Origin: Nitrospirota bacterium | Lineage (GTDB): Bacteria; Nitrospirota; Nitrospiria; Nitrospirales; Nitrospiraceae | Length of the DNA stretch: 58,916 bases | Assembly: GCA_022545705.1 (NCBI GenBank) | Contig: JACZQN010000002.1 | Span: 1-58,916 of the forward strand | Direction: 5' to 3' | Shown here: piece after piece, positions 1 through 8,536 of the stretch | How the letters are laid out: the number at the start of each line of letters is the position of its first letter | Numbering within the stretch: position 1 is the first letter of the stretch | Position numbers and translations under genes: made by a program | The notes under the pieces: model-generated | What the model was told of the DNA's origin: nothing | Seen by the model: only the letters and a program-made list of their open reading frames with translations | The model's database searches: none

Positions 1-698
1 ACGGGGCGATATCCAGCAACACCAACAACGAGCGTCGGCAGATTCGTGGATTGTTGAAGGTCTGCTATCAGGCTCTCCCAGGCTTCGTACGGCCACATTT
101 TGTCTGGAAAGCTGTGAGGCGCCACAGCCAAGTAGCATCCTGGAATCAGTCCCCGCGCCCTAAGAATTTGCTGAGCCTCACCGACATGGTCCTCTGTGAG
201 TGGAAGGAACGGTCGGCACCGTTCCGGTGGCAGAGAGAGACCGATCGCTCTGGCTTTCATTCTGATGGTTGGCTCTTTCCTTGCTAATTGATCTGGGCAC
301 TTGAAGGACCCTACGGCAACAAGTCCAGAAGAATCTGATGTATCGGCACAAATCTCCTGAATAATGTGCTGAAACGTCTGGTAATAGGGTTTCTGCTCCC
401 GCTTGGACTGAAGCTCGCCAGAGGGAGCTTGAGGATGATAGCGAATTGGTAGACCTCGCAGCTCCGGAACCAGTTCATAGAGGCCTTTCCACCGTGGATC
501 GGCATAAACCACAGCTTTTGCATCGGGATAGAGTTCCATAACTTCGTGTAGGATTCTAAAATCATTCACCGTATCGCCGAGGCCAGGTCCAAGAATAAAG
601 TACAGGCGCCCCGTATACGATCGTGGAACTTGTGGAATGTGCAACCTTAGGTGCCTTGGGATAGCTCCTAACCTGGTTAGCTGTTTCCCACTGGCCAT
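1..698 (-). CDS. GT9 (heptosyltransferase-like) glycosyltransferase, partial
   Basis: The frame is open from an ATG at 698-696 to the window edge, so the C-terminus is missing (about 232 codons visible). After a short basic N-terminus comes RLYFILGPGLGDTVNDFRIL, the glycine-rich first strand-loop of the GT9 (ADP-heptose:LPS heptosyltransferase) fold. A later segment, VAPHSFPDKMWPYEAWE, matches the start of the GT9 C-terminal half, which binds the nucleotide sugar. The ATG lies five bases after the stop of the upstream GT2 gene, so it is the last visible gene of the envelope operon. It is more divergent than the two other GT9 genes here (5626-6657 and the N-terminal half of 6750-8450). It probably adds a core or outer-core sugar on the cytoplasmic side; the sugar cannot be told from sequence. 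Confidence 0.75.
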   Translation of the reverse strand, partial: MASGKQLTRLGAIPRHLRLHIPQVPRSYTGRLYFILGPGLGDTVNDFRILHEVMELYPDAKAVVYADPRWKGLYELVPELRGLPIRYHPQAPSGELQSKREQKPYYQTFQHIIQEICADTSDSSGLVAVGSFKCPDQLARKEPTIRMKARAIGLSLPPERCRPFLPLTEDHVGEAQQILRARGLIPGCYLAVAPHSFPDKMWPYEAWESLIADLQQSTNLPTLVVGVAGYRP

Positions 699-702
699 AG
701 CT

Positions 703-1548
703 CTATCCCCGAAATCCTCTTCGCAGAACCGCCGTATAAAATCGCGGGTTCAACCACCGGTTCAATCGGAAACGCAGCCGCTTGGCTTCGCAGACTCGGC
801 TCGCCATCACAGCGGGATGCCTTCCGCGAAACTCCTTCATAATCGAATAGTCTGGAAATTCGAAGGTCTCTTGGCTGAGTCGCTGTGCCTGCTCGGCAGG
901 AGGGTTATCACCATGGTGCCGCGCTACCTGATACCTGAACTTCTCCAGTAATACTTTCCCCGGCTTCACCCACCCGTAATGATAGATCGTGGCTCCAGAT
1001 TCCCGCACACGCTCGCGGTGTTGCGATTGAAGGTACCCTCCGTCTTCCTTCAGGCAGAACCCCACCGCATCACCACAGGAGAGGACAGACCCGTTATTTC
1101 GAATAATGCGTACAGCTCGGTGGTAAGCCCAGGGATTCGCGCTCCAGTAATCACCATAGAAATGGAGATATCTAAATGTGAAGCCGAGAACCTGTGGGTT
1201 ATGAAGCTCGACTCGAAGCGCTCTCTCTACACGGTCGTAATCCCGCTCGTGCAGCACTTCATCCGCCTGAAGGTAGAGTGCCCAAGCACCGGTACAATGA
1301 GAGAGCGCAACATTTGTCTCCTTGGAAAACAGGAGGCCATCCTTGGTCATCAAGTCATCCCAGACCGATTCGATAATCCGAACTTTCTCAGATTCGATCG
1401 AGCGAATGAGCTCCAATGTCCCATCGTCCGACTGGCCGACGTTGACGATAAACTCGTCAACAATGGGCAGTGCCGACCGGATCACTTCGACGATCGGATA
1501 GTCGAACTTGACCGCGTTTCGGCAAATGGAAAATCCGCTGACCTTCAT
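703..1548 (-). CDS. GT2 family glycosyltransferase
   Basis: A 281-aa GT-A fold glycosyltransferase. The N-terminus (GFSICRNAVKFDYP) and the stretch DEFIVNVGQSDDGTLELI form the nucleotide-binding half, and LYLQADEVLHE near residue 95 holds the acidic metal-binding signature. It has no membrane segments, so it should be a cytosolic or membrane-associated enzyme adding a sugar to LPS core or another glycolipid. It lies 61 bases downstream of the WaaE-like GT2 gene and just before the partial GT9 gene. Acceptor and donor sugars are not predictable. Confidence 0.8.
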   Translation of the reverse strand: MKVSGFSICRNAVKFDYPIVEVIRSALPIVDEFIVNVGQSDDGTLELIRSIESEKVRIIESVWDDLMTKDGLLFSKETNVALSHCTGAWALYLQADEVLHERDYDRVERALRVELHNPQVLGFTFRYLHFYGDYWSANPWAYHRAVRIIRNNGSVLSCGDAVGFCLKEDGGYLQSQHRERVRESGATIYHYGWVKPGKVLLEKFRYQVARHHGDNPPAEQAQRLSQETFEFPDYSIMKEFRGRHPAVMASRVCEAKRLRFRLNRWLNPRFYTAVLRRGFRG

Positions 1549-1609
1549 CGCTCAGACCAATCGCCACTCAATCACGGTTTCTTTGACGGGCTCAATCGTT
1601 ATTTGTGAT

Positions 1610-2371
1610 TCAATTGCTGCGGAGCTCCCAGAGCTTGGCGTACTTGATGAACGTATAGTAGGCGTACAAGCCCGATAAGATCAGGCCGGGCATGCCGTCC
1701 AGAAACCCGGCCCGACCAAGATACATCTTGGCGAACGTGAATAGCGGATGCGTGACCAGTTGATGCGTCCGGAACCGGCGTCCCTCCTGCACCAAACGCT
1801 GGGCCATCAGGTCCGAGTAGCGATCCATTTTGGCTAGATAGTGATCGATATCTCGGAACGGATACTGCAGCACGTGCTCCTTGAGATACCCCGTTCGTCC
1901 ATCCAGCTCGAATCCCTCATGGACAAGATCCTCGCGATACCGCATCCGGCCTTTACGGAACAACTGGGGCTGGCGGTAATCGGGATACCATCCAGAATGA
2001 CGGATCCAGCGTCCGAGGAAATAGTTCCGCCGTGGGACGAAGTAGGCATCCGCGTCTGGTTCGTCCTTCAGCACTCGCCGAATTTCGTCTCGCACCTCGG
2101 GCGTCGCGCGCTCGTCTGTGTCCAAGCTAAACACCCATTCGTGCGACGTGTGGGTCAGCGCTTCATTCCTTAACCGGCCGAACCCCCTGAACTCATGTTG
2201 ATACACCTTCTCGGTAAATTCCCGGGCGATCTTCTCCGTGGCATCGGTGCTGAATGAATCCACAAGCACGATCTCATCGGCCCATGTCACAGTCTCCAGA
2301 CAGGCCCGAATATTCGGTTCCTCGTTGTACGCGATCACCAGCGCCGAGACTTTGTGAGAGGTGCTCGTCAC
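1610..2371 (-). CDS. WaaE/KdtX-like GT2 LPS core glycosyltransferase
   Basis: A protein of about 253 aa beginning at GTG 2371, whose start overlaps the sulfatase stop by four bases (GTGA); a GGGCGGGAAG stretch upstream can act as ribosome-binding site. An ATG at 2395 gives eight more residues but a longer overlap. The sequence follows the WaaE/KdtX family: SALVIAYNEEPNIRACLE at the start, DEIVLVDSFSTDAT, the metal site FSLDTDERATPE, then WIRHSGWYPDYRQPQLFRK and a C-terminal part with two hydrophobic helices. Characterised relatives add glucose to heptose in the inner core. It very likely decorates the heptose core made by the upstream genes. Confidence 0.85.
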   Translation of the reverse strand: MTSTSHKVSALVIAYNEEPNIRACLETVTWADEIVLVDSFSTDATEKIAREFTEKVYQHEFRGFGRLRNEALTHTSHEWVFSLDTDERATPEVRDEIRRVLKDEPDADAYFVPRRNYFLGRWIRHSGWYPDYRQPQLFRKGRMRYREDLVHEGFELDGRTGYLKEHVLQYPFRDIDHYLAKMDRYSDLMAQRLVQEGRRFRTHQLVTHPLFTFAKMYLGRAGFLDGMPGLILSGLYAYYTFIKYAKLWELRSN

Positions 2372-4518
2372 AACTTCCCGCCCAATTCCATCCACGACCA
2401 GACCCGGTTCTGCTCCAGCAGGACATTTGAGCTGATATAGAGCGCTAGCATCTGCCGAAATTGAGGATCTGCATCCGTCTCATTCACAGCGCGCTGCACC
2501 GCCGGACCCTCGAACCGGTGATCGGTTCGGTAGAACCGACCGGTCCGAAGAGAGTAGACCGAGACGCCGTCCTTGTCAGCGATGCCGATCATATCGTCAT
2601 ACACGCTGGTGAGAAAGGCGAAGTTGTCCTGGAGACAGTCCTCGACGAGAGCGCAACTCAGGTCTCGGCCCACAAAGGGTGATAGGCGCGGCGTCAAGCC
2701 GTTCAGGGCAAGAATCGTCGGCGCGAGGTCCACCTGACTCGCAACGGCTCGTACGATCCGGGGACGATACGTTGACGGGCTTCGCAGGGATTCATCCATC
2801 CAGATGAAAAGCGGGGACATGAAGTGTCCGACTTGCCGCTCAAGATCGGTGCGTCCCACGCGCTCGTGACGCCCGTGATCACCCAGGATGAACAGGACCG
2901 TATTTTTCAACAGCCCGTCTCGTTGCAGTTCTGTGAAGAACCGTTCGAATTCCAGGTCCGCATAACGCAACGCGGCAATGTAGCCGTCCGGCTCGGCCTG
3001 AAGCGCGCGGACGGCGGGATGCGTGAGTGGAACCTTGAAGGGGTGGTGGGTGCTAAGCGTCATCGTCGCAAGGTTAAACGGCCGACCAGCTTCCTGCAGG
3101 GTCTCGATTCGGCTCCGCAGGAAATCGAACAAGGCGCCGTCCGTGAGGCCAAGCCCGAGCCGCTCGGCATGCTCAGGGAAATCGCTCTCGTCGTACAAGT
3201 GCTGCAACCCATTGCGCGACATGAACAGGTGCAGGCGATTGAGGTCCCGGTGGTGACCGATCACCATTTCAGTATGGTACCCTGCCTTCTGTAACAAGGA
3301 AGGAAGGCAGAGGTAGTCATGCGTGTATCTGGTCTTCATCGCCGACGTTCCCTGGCGAGGGTAGTAGGAACAGAATGACGCGAAAAGCCCGCGTGACGTC
3401 TGTGTGCCATTGGTGAAAAAACGCTCGAAATAGACGCTGTCGCCTTTCAGACGATCCAGAAAGGGCGTGACGGCATACCCCTGCTTCGTTGTGCCGAGAT
3501 AGCGCCGATCCAACCCCTCGATGTACACGAGCAGGATGTTTGCCAGTCTAGGGAGACGCACCGCCTGACCTTCCTTGCGCTCCCGGACAAACGGGTACTG
3601 TGTGGATGGGAAGCGATCCTGTCCGCCTAGCATGTCCTGAGCGAGGTGAATCGCCTCATCCACTGGCATCGCATGCAGCTCCGGCAGCATGCCGAGACTG
3701 AGTTTTGATGCAATGGTGGCACGGAGAGCCTCGCTTGCGTACACCACGGGATTCTGCGCCAGGGTATAGTACGTCGCGCTGCTGATCTCGACAATCCGAA
3801 TGGCATACGGACCTTGCGGATGAGCGCCCGCTGCGCCGATGATGAGTCCAAGGACCACCATCGCATTGACCCTTCCAGGGACCGCGGTCTCCCAACGGGC
3901 CAGGGCCGGCTCGATCGCCCTTCTAAACAAGAGCCACCATCCTCCGATCGCGACAGCCTGCATGAGGAAGAATCCGATCAATCTTCCTCCCCATTTCGTG
4001 ACCTCGCCGAGCTCGGCGGCCGACTGGCGGATGGCCTGGTCGCCCATGGTGGCGTGCTCCGTCGTTGCCGCTCCGCCCCTGGCCTGTACGAAGAGATCCC
4101 CGAGGTACTCGAAGAAGACAAAATTCAAGCGCTGCTGGTTGTAGCCGTAATAGCCCATATCCACAATCAGCAACACCATGAGCAAGACGCCCACCGCCCC
4201 ACAGGATCTCATCAGCGCTCGTGAGTGAGCGCCGCGCTTGGTGATCGCCCCGAACCATCTCACAGCGCTCGCGCGGACGATTCCAACGGCGCCCGCGAGG
4301 AGGGCTGCCAGCAGCACGGCTATGGTCGCGGTGATCAAGTCCGCCCTCAGCCCCGTGGCCAGCGTCTTGGCCAGCAGGCTGAGCGACGGGGTCTCAGAGG
4401 CAATCGCCTCGGGTAGGAGAAACAGCCGTTCGGCTTGCTGAATGACCAGGAACAGCATCCACCAGAAGACGAGGACGCGCCGGAATGACTGCAAGGAACC
4501 CTTACCGGACAGTGTCAT
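2368..4518 (-). CDS. LtaS-like membrane sulfatase-fold phosphotransferase
   Basis: A 716-aa protein with about five N-terminal transmembrane helices (residues roughly 12-245) and a periplasmic alkaline-phosphatase/sulfatase domain (about 325-640). Metal and nucleophile motifs are visible: LLVYIEGLDRRY (metal-binding Glu), FFTNGTQTSRGLF (Thr nucleophile), and ILGDHGRHE (Asp-His metal site). This is the layout of LtaS/phosphoglycerol transferase I enzymes, which move a phosphoglycerol or similar group from a phospholipid onto a glycan. The ATG overlaps the GT4 stop (ATGA), so the genes are translationally coupled. In this LPS operon it most likely places a phospho-substituent on LPS or periplasmic glucan. 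The donor is unknown, and EptA-type phosphoethanolamine transfer is an alternative. Confidence 0.8.
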   Translation of the reverse strand: MTLSGKGSLQSFRRVLVFWWMLFLVIQQAERLFLLPEAIASETPSLSLLAKTLATGLRADLITATIAVLLAALLAGAVGIVRASAVRWFGAITKRGAHSRALMRSCGAVGVLLMVLLIVDMGYYGYNQQRLNFVFFEYLGDLFVQARGGAATTEHATMGDQAIRQSAAELGEVTKWGGRLIGFFLMQAVAIGGWWLLFRRAIEPALARWETAVPGRVNAMVVLGLIIGAAGAHPQGPYAIRIVEISSATYYTLAQNPVVYASEALRATIASKLSLGMLPELHAMPVDEAIHLAQDMLGGQDRFPSTQYPFVRERKEGQAVRLPRLANILLVYIEGLDRRYLGTTKQGYAVTPFLDRLKGDSVYFERFFTNGTQTSRGLFASFCSYYPRQGTSAMKTRYTHDYLCLPSLLQKAGYHTEMVIGHHRDLNRLHLFMSRNGLQHLYDESDFPEHAERLGLGLTDGALFDFLRSRIETLQEAGRPFNLATMTLSTHHPFKVPLTHPAVRALQAEPDGYIAALRYADLEFERFFTELQRDGLLKNTVLFILGDHGRHERVGRTDLERQVGHFMSPLFIWMDESLRSPSTYRPRIVRAVASQVDLAPTILALNGLTPRLSPFVGRDLSCALVEDCLQDNFAFLTSVYDDMIGIADKDGVSVYSLRTGRFYRTDHRFEGPAVQRAVNETDADPQFRQMLALYISSNVLLEQNRVWSWMELGGKL

Positions 4519-5618
4519 GCCGCTGCCAGCCTCCGATAGACGGCTTCCAGCCGGTCCAGCATGCTCTCGAGAGAGTACTCCCGTTCAACCAGCGCCCGCC
4601 CGCGTCCTCCCAGTTCTTCCCTCAAGCGAGGGTCCGCCAGTAAGTTCATGATCCGCTCCGCCAGCGCCTCCGCATGACGGGGAGGAACAAGAAAGCCGGT
4701 CTGGCGGTCCCGGATCACGTCCGGAATCGAACCGACCGTTGTGGACACGACCGGCAATGCCAGAGCGAGCGCCTGCATCAGCACTTGAGGGATCGTGTCC
4801 GCTTCCACCGTAGGAATGACGAAGAGGTCGAGCGAGCGGAATACATCCAGCAAGTCCGCTCGGTAGCCCAGGAGCCGAACCTGTTTTGCCAACCCGAGCC
4901 TGGCAATACACGCCCGGATCCTCTGCTCCTCCGGTCCTTCACCCACAATGAGAAACGTGACGTCCTTCTCGCGGGTCAATACGTGCGAAGCCGCTTCAAT
5001 GAAATATTCGTGCCCCTTGTAGGCACGTAAATAGGAAATAAGCCCCACCAGTCTGTGGTCGGGGCCCAACCCAAGCTCCAGCCGTAGATCCCGTTCCGGA
5101 GGGCCAGGCCGAAAGTACTCTAGATCGATTCCGATCGGGAAGGCTGTCACCCGCTCCGGCTCCAACCCGTCGCGCTCGATCAACGCCCGTCGCGTGAGTT
5201 CGCCCCCGGTCACGATCACCATGTCAAGCAAACGCCGATAGAGAAAACGGGTCATTACGTTCCTGTTCAGGGGTGTGGAAATGTGCCGGGTGCGGACCAG
5301 TTTGGGGCGCGATGGGACAAGCCGGGCGGCCAGCGCTGCGATCCAACTGTCTCGGGAACTGTTCACATGCACAATGTCCGGTTTCTGAGCCGTCATAAGG
5401 CGCCTGAGGGCCCAGATAGCCAGGGGATAACGGTGACGCCCCATCGAAATAGCTTTCACAGGCAGACCCTTACGGGTGGCCATCTCATAAATCGGACTCC
5501 CCGGCTCCAACACCAGCCGAATGTCATGCCCGCGTTTGCGCAAGCCCTCGGCATGCAGCAGCACAGCCAGCTCCTGGCCGCCAGTCGTTGCGGACGATTC
5601 GGACACCATGATCTTCAT
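4515..5618 (-). CDS. GT4 family glycosyltransferase
   Basis: A 367-aa GT-B enzyme. I chose ATG 5618 (MKIMVSESSATTGGQE) because it lies seven bases after the waaC stop and the preceding open frame is out-of-phase waaC sequence. The N-terminal half holds the glycine-rich GGQELAVLLHAEGL and DIVHVNSSRDSW segments. The C-terminal half has FLIVGEGPEEQRI and the GT4 EX7E-type region near PTVEADTIPQVLMQALALALPV, which binds the nucleotide sugar. No signal peptide. It is coupled by an ATGA overlap to the sulfatase-like gene. Likely an outer-core hexosyltransferase; substrate unknown. Confidence 0.85.
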   Translation of the reverse strand: MKIMVSESSATTGGQELAVLLHAEGLRKRGHDIRLVLEPGSPIYEMATRKGLPVKAISMGRHRYPLAIWALRRLMTAQKPDIVHVNSSRDSWIAALAARLVPSRPKLVRTRHISTPLNRNVMTRFLYRRLLDMVIVTGGELTRRALIERDGLEPERVTAFPIGIDLEYFRPGPPERDLRLELGLGPDHRLVGLISYLRAYKGHEYFIEAASHVLTREKDVTFLIVGEGPEEQRIRACIARLGLAKQVRLLGYRADLLDVFRSLDLFVIPTVEADTIPQVLMQALALALPVVSTTVGSIPDVIRDRQTGFLVPPRHAEALAERIMNLLADPRLREELGGRGRALVEREYSLESMLDRLEAVYRRLAAA

Positions 5619-5625
5619 CGAAGCT

Positions 5626-6657
5626 TCAATGCGCGACCCGGAGCGCCAGCCGTTCCCGCACAGCCTCAAGCACTGTGTCAGGCGAAATACTCTCGAGGCA
5701 TTCAAGCTGCACCGTGTTGCGGCACGTCCGGCTGAAGCAGGGACTGCACGGGAGTTTGTGCATGAGAACGCGCTTGTGGTGTCCGTACGGGCCGGTGCGA
5801 AGGGGGCTGGTCGGGCCAAACAGCGCGACGACCGGCGTCCCTACCGCCGCCGCGATGTGCATCGGCCCCGAATCATTTGTCAGCAGTAGCTGCGCGGATT
5901 TGAGTAAGGTTGGCAGGAGTCCTGGTGTGGTCTTCCCGGTCAGGTCAACGGGCGTGGTCCGCATCTGACGCTTCACGGCGTTTGCCACAGCAGAGTCATC
6001 AGGCCCGCCGATCAGGGCAACAGGGCCCAGGCCCTCATGCTGAAGTCGGTCGGCAGTTCTTGCAAAAAACTCCGGAGGCCAACGTTTGGTCGGCCAGCGG
6101 GCTGAGACATTCATCGCGATCCAGGGCGCGCCCGCCGTCACACCATGATGGCCCAGCAATCTCTCGACCTCTTCCCTGTCAGCAGGAAAGCCACGGAAGC
6201 GAAACTCCGGCGTTCCTTGAACCGGAGCACCCAACGCCTCCGCGATCAGTAGGTAGCGATCCACAGCGTGCAGGTCTGAGTTGGGAACCGGTACCCGGTG
6301 GGTGTAGAAGAACGGGCTCGCTTCCCGTGCGTTGGCAAACCCGATGCGAGTCGCACAGCCAGCCAGCCACGCCAGAACGCTGCTGCGGAACAGACCTTGC
6401 AGATCAATGGCGAGGTCGAACCCAACCTCACGAACGCGCCGGATCTGGGCTAGCCAATTGCCGAAACCCGGGTTGACAGGCCAGACCTCATCGAGTCCGT
6501 CCGCTCGTTCCACCAGATCTGCCCACTGCCGCTTCACAAACCAGGCGATGTGCGCATCAGCGAACCGTTCCCGCAACACCCTCAGCGTAGGGAGCGTGTG
6601 TACGATATCCCCCATTGAGCTGGGTTTGATGATGAGGATACGTCGGTAGTCAGCCAT
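5626..6657 (-). CDS. waaC: LPS heptosyltransferase I (WaaC-like)
   Basis: A 343-aa GT9 enzyme. The start RILIIKPSSMGDIVHTLP is the WaaC signature; the C-terminal half has LLLTNDSGPMHIAAAVGTPV and the FGPTSPLRTGP loop that binds ADP-heptose. WaaC adds the first L-glycero-D-manno-heptose to Kdo of Kdo2-lipid A on the inner face of the inner membrane. It follows the waaF-gmhB fusion, separated by a 92-base gap that carries one of the degenerate heptamer arrays. The conserved CSPCFSRTC near the C-terminus is usual for the family. WaaC rather than WaaF is inferred from the first motif. Confidence 0.88.
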   Translation of the reverse strand: MADYRRILIIKPSSMGDIVHTLPTLRVLRERFADAHIAWFVKRQWADLVERADGLDEVWPVNPGFGNWLAQIRRVREVGFDLAIDLQGLFRSSVLAWLAGCATRIGFANAREASPFFYTHRVPVPNSDLHAVDRYLLIAEALGAPVQGTPEFRFRGFPADREEVERLLGHHGVTAGAPWIAMNVSARWPTKRWPPEFFARTADRLQHEGLGPVALIGGPDDSAVANAVKRQMRTTPVDLTGKTTPGLLPTLLKSAQLLLTNDSGPMHIAAAVGTPVVALFGPTSPLRTGPYGHHKRVLMHKLPCSPCFSRTCRNTVQLECLESISPDTVLEAVRERLALRVAH

Positions 6658-6669
6658 AACAAGAAGCCT

Positions 6670-6808
6670 ACAGCTCTCAGCAATCAGCCTTTACTCGAGA
6701 CGGATGAGATGTGTGGGAAAGCCTCGATCGCCGAGTCCCGCATCGCTCGCTACCGCCGTTGTCGGGTTCCTGAGCGCTGAATGCTGATGGCTGATGGCTG
6801 ACGACTGG
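6670..6808. repeat. Degenerate heptamer array pair (TCAGCNN word)
   Basis: On the plus strand a short left array (6670-6690) reads as NNTCAGC units. A right array (6771-6808) reads as the reverse complement, with units such as GCTGATG spaced seven bases apart. The arms face each other across about 80 bases. The right arm lies inside the 3' end of the waaF-gmhB frame and encodes its odd tail RQPSAISIQRS. The pattern resembles cyanobacterial short tandemly repeated repetitive (STRR) heptamers. Confidence 0.7.
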
Positions 6809-8450
6809 CAGCGTCTTCCAGAATCCACTCCACCGCCTCGCCCAGGCTGACGGCCACGTAATCCGGCATCAGGCGTTCCGCCTCGAGATCCGCGAGCGCC
6901 TGTTGGCTGGTCGGCCCAGTAGTTACGAGCACGCTTCGCGCGTCAATCCGACGGGCCAACTCGACATCCCGCTTCTGGTCACCTACGACATAGGCACTTG
7001 TCCCATCAAGTCCCAGTTCGGCCACCGCGCGCTCGACCAGGAGGGTTCCGGGCTTCCGGCACAAGCAGCCATCGTCCGGATGATGAGGGCAGCAGTAAAT
7101 TCCATCGAGCGACGCCCCGCCGGCGTGGAGTAATTCACGAAGCCGGGCGTGGACGGCGTCAACCGAAGCGCTGCTCACGAGCCCGCGGCCGATCCCGGAC
7201 TGATTCGTGATCAGCACAACGTGCGCCCTCTCCCTGTTCAACCGGGCCACGGCCTCGACCACGCCGGCGAGCAGGTCCAATTCCTGCGGCGATTCGACAT
7301 AGCCGGTGTCGCGATTCAAGGTTCCATCACGGTCGAGAAAGACCGTGACGTCTTGAAGACGAGCTGACACGTTGTCAGACCGAACGCTTGTCAGCTCGAT
7401 ACATGTTTGCTTGTCAGCTTGGAGTTGCGTGAGAGCTGCTTCACACACCTCATCCACGGTGACGCGCGTCATGCAACGGTGATCGATCGGGCACTCACGC
7501 AACAAACACGGAGCGCATTCCACCTCGTGCCGGACAATGGAATGAGCGGTCCCCAACGGAGCGGTCGTGCGCCAATCGGTTGGCCCGAAGATGGCGACCA
7601 CCGGGACGCCGAACGCAGCGGCAATGTGCATCGGTCCCGTATCATTGGTGATGAACAAGCTGCAACGCTTGATCACCGCCATCAATTGTCGAATGGATGT
7701 CTGCCCCGAGAGCATGATCGGCTTCGACGCCATCCGCTCAGCGATCGCCTGACCGAGCGTTTCCTCGCCACCTGTCCCGACAATGACGACCCGAATGCGC
7801 TTTGCGCCGGACTCACGCACAAGCCGGTCTGCTGTCTCCGCAAAGCGATCTGGCAGCCACCGCTTCGCGCCACCGTACATGGATCCCGGATTCAGGCCCA
7901 CGAGACAGTCAGCCTCACCGATTCCAAACTGTGCGAGCCTCTGCTCCCTCTCACGCTCTTCTTGAGCAGTCAGGTAGAGCTGAGGGGCGCTTGCCTGTCC
8001 CTCCACACCCAAGGGACGCAACATGTCCAAGAAGTAATCCACTTGGTGTCGCGTCGTCGTGGGCTTCACCACCGGATCCGAAAGTAAGAACTTCCTGCCA
8101 TCCGTGGCATACCCATAACGTCTCGGGATCCCCGACAGAAACGCCAACATGGCCGCTTCGAAGGCATTTTGCAGCAGGATCGCCAGCTCGTATCGCTGAC
8201 CGCGCAGCATCTCCGCTAACGCCCATTTCCCGGTGATCCCCGAATGCCGACCGCGATCCTCGTACACCATCACTTTGTCGCAAGCGGGATGGCCCTGGAA
8301 CAACTCCGCGATCGCTGGTTTGGCCAACCAGGTGATCTCTGCGGACGGAAAGAGTTTCCGCACAGCCGAAAGCGCCGGTTCGCTCATGACGGCGTCGCCG
8401 ATCCAATTGGGTGTTCGCACGAGCAGTCGCTTGACGGATTCCTTACGCAT
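6750..8450 (-). CDS. waaF/gmhB: Heptosyltransferase II / heptose bisphosphatase fusion (WaaF-GmhB)
   Basis: A 566-aa two-domain protein. Residues 1 to about 345 are a GT9 heptosyltransferase II: LLVRTPNWIGDAVMSEPAL at the start, and FITNDTGPMHIAAAFGVP plus FGPTDWRTTAP in the C-terminal lobe. After a linker, residues about 366-540 are a HAD-family D-glycero-D-manno-heptose-1,7-bisphosphate phosphatase. It has VFLDRDGTLNRD (Asp nucleophile), ITNQSGIGRG, the zinc site CCPHHPDDGCLC and VVGDQKRDVELA. One polypeptide thus combines a step making ADP-heptose (GmhB) with the transferase using it. The last 20 or so residues are encoded by a heptamer array and are probably not functional. The downstream gene is waaC. 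Confidence 0.92.
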   Translation of the reverse strand: MRKESVKRLLVRTPNWIGDAVMSEPALSAVRKLFPSAEITWLAKPAIAELFQGHPACDKVMVYEDRGRHSGITGKWALAEMLRGQRYELAILLQNAFEAAMLAFLSGIPRRYGYATDGRKFLLSDPVVKPTTTRHQVDYFLDMLRPLGVEGQASAPQLYLTAQEEREREQRLAQFGIGEADCLVGLNPGSMYGGAKRWLPDRFAETADRLVRESGAKRIRVVIVGTGGEETLGQAIAERMASKPIMLSGQTSIRQLMAVIKRCSLFITNDTGPMHIAAAFGVPVVAIFGPTDWRTTAPLGTAHSIVRHEVECAPCLLRECPIDHRCMTRVTVDEVCEAALTQLQADKQTCIELTSVRSDNVSARLQDVTVFLDRDGTLNRDTGYVESPQELDLLAGVVEAVARLNRERAHVVLITNQSGIGRGLVSSASVDAVHARLRELLHAGGASLDGIYCCPHHPDDGCLCRKPGTLLVERAVAELGLDGTSAYVVGDQKRDVELARRIDARSVLVTTGPTSQQALADLEAERLMPDYVAVSLGEAVEWILEDAASRQPSAISIQRSGTRQRR

Positions 8451-8456
8451 GGATTC

Positions 8457-8536
8457 CCCGAATGCTCAACGCTGAATAGGGCCCGAAGCTATCGGCTCTA
8501 CCCCATTGCCTCTCGCCCCTTGCCACTCGCCTTCCC
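8457..8536. repeat. Degenerate heptamer array (CCNNTNG word)
   Basis: Between the lpxK stop and the waaF-gmhB start the plus strand holds successive seven-base units CCCATTG, CCTCTCG, CCCCTTG, CCACTCG (8502-8529). A shorter left stretch with the GCTNAANG words lies at 8457-8480. No coding potential is seen. It fills the whole intergenic space of the operon. Confidence 0.65.

Noticed and set aside
51-565. ORFs at 51-287 (+) and 311-565 (-)
   Set aside because: They are out-of-phase shadows of the partial GT9 gene, whose frame carries family motifs.
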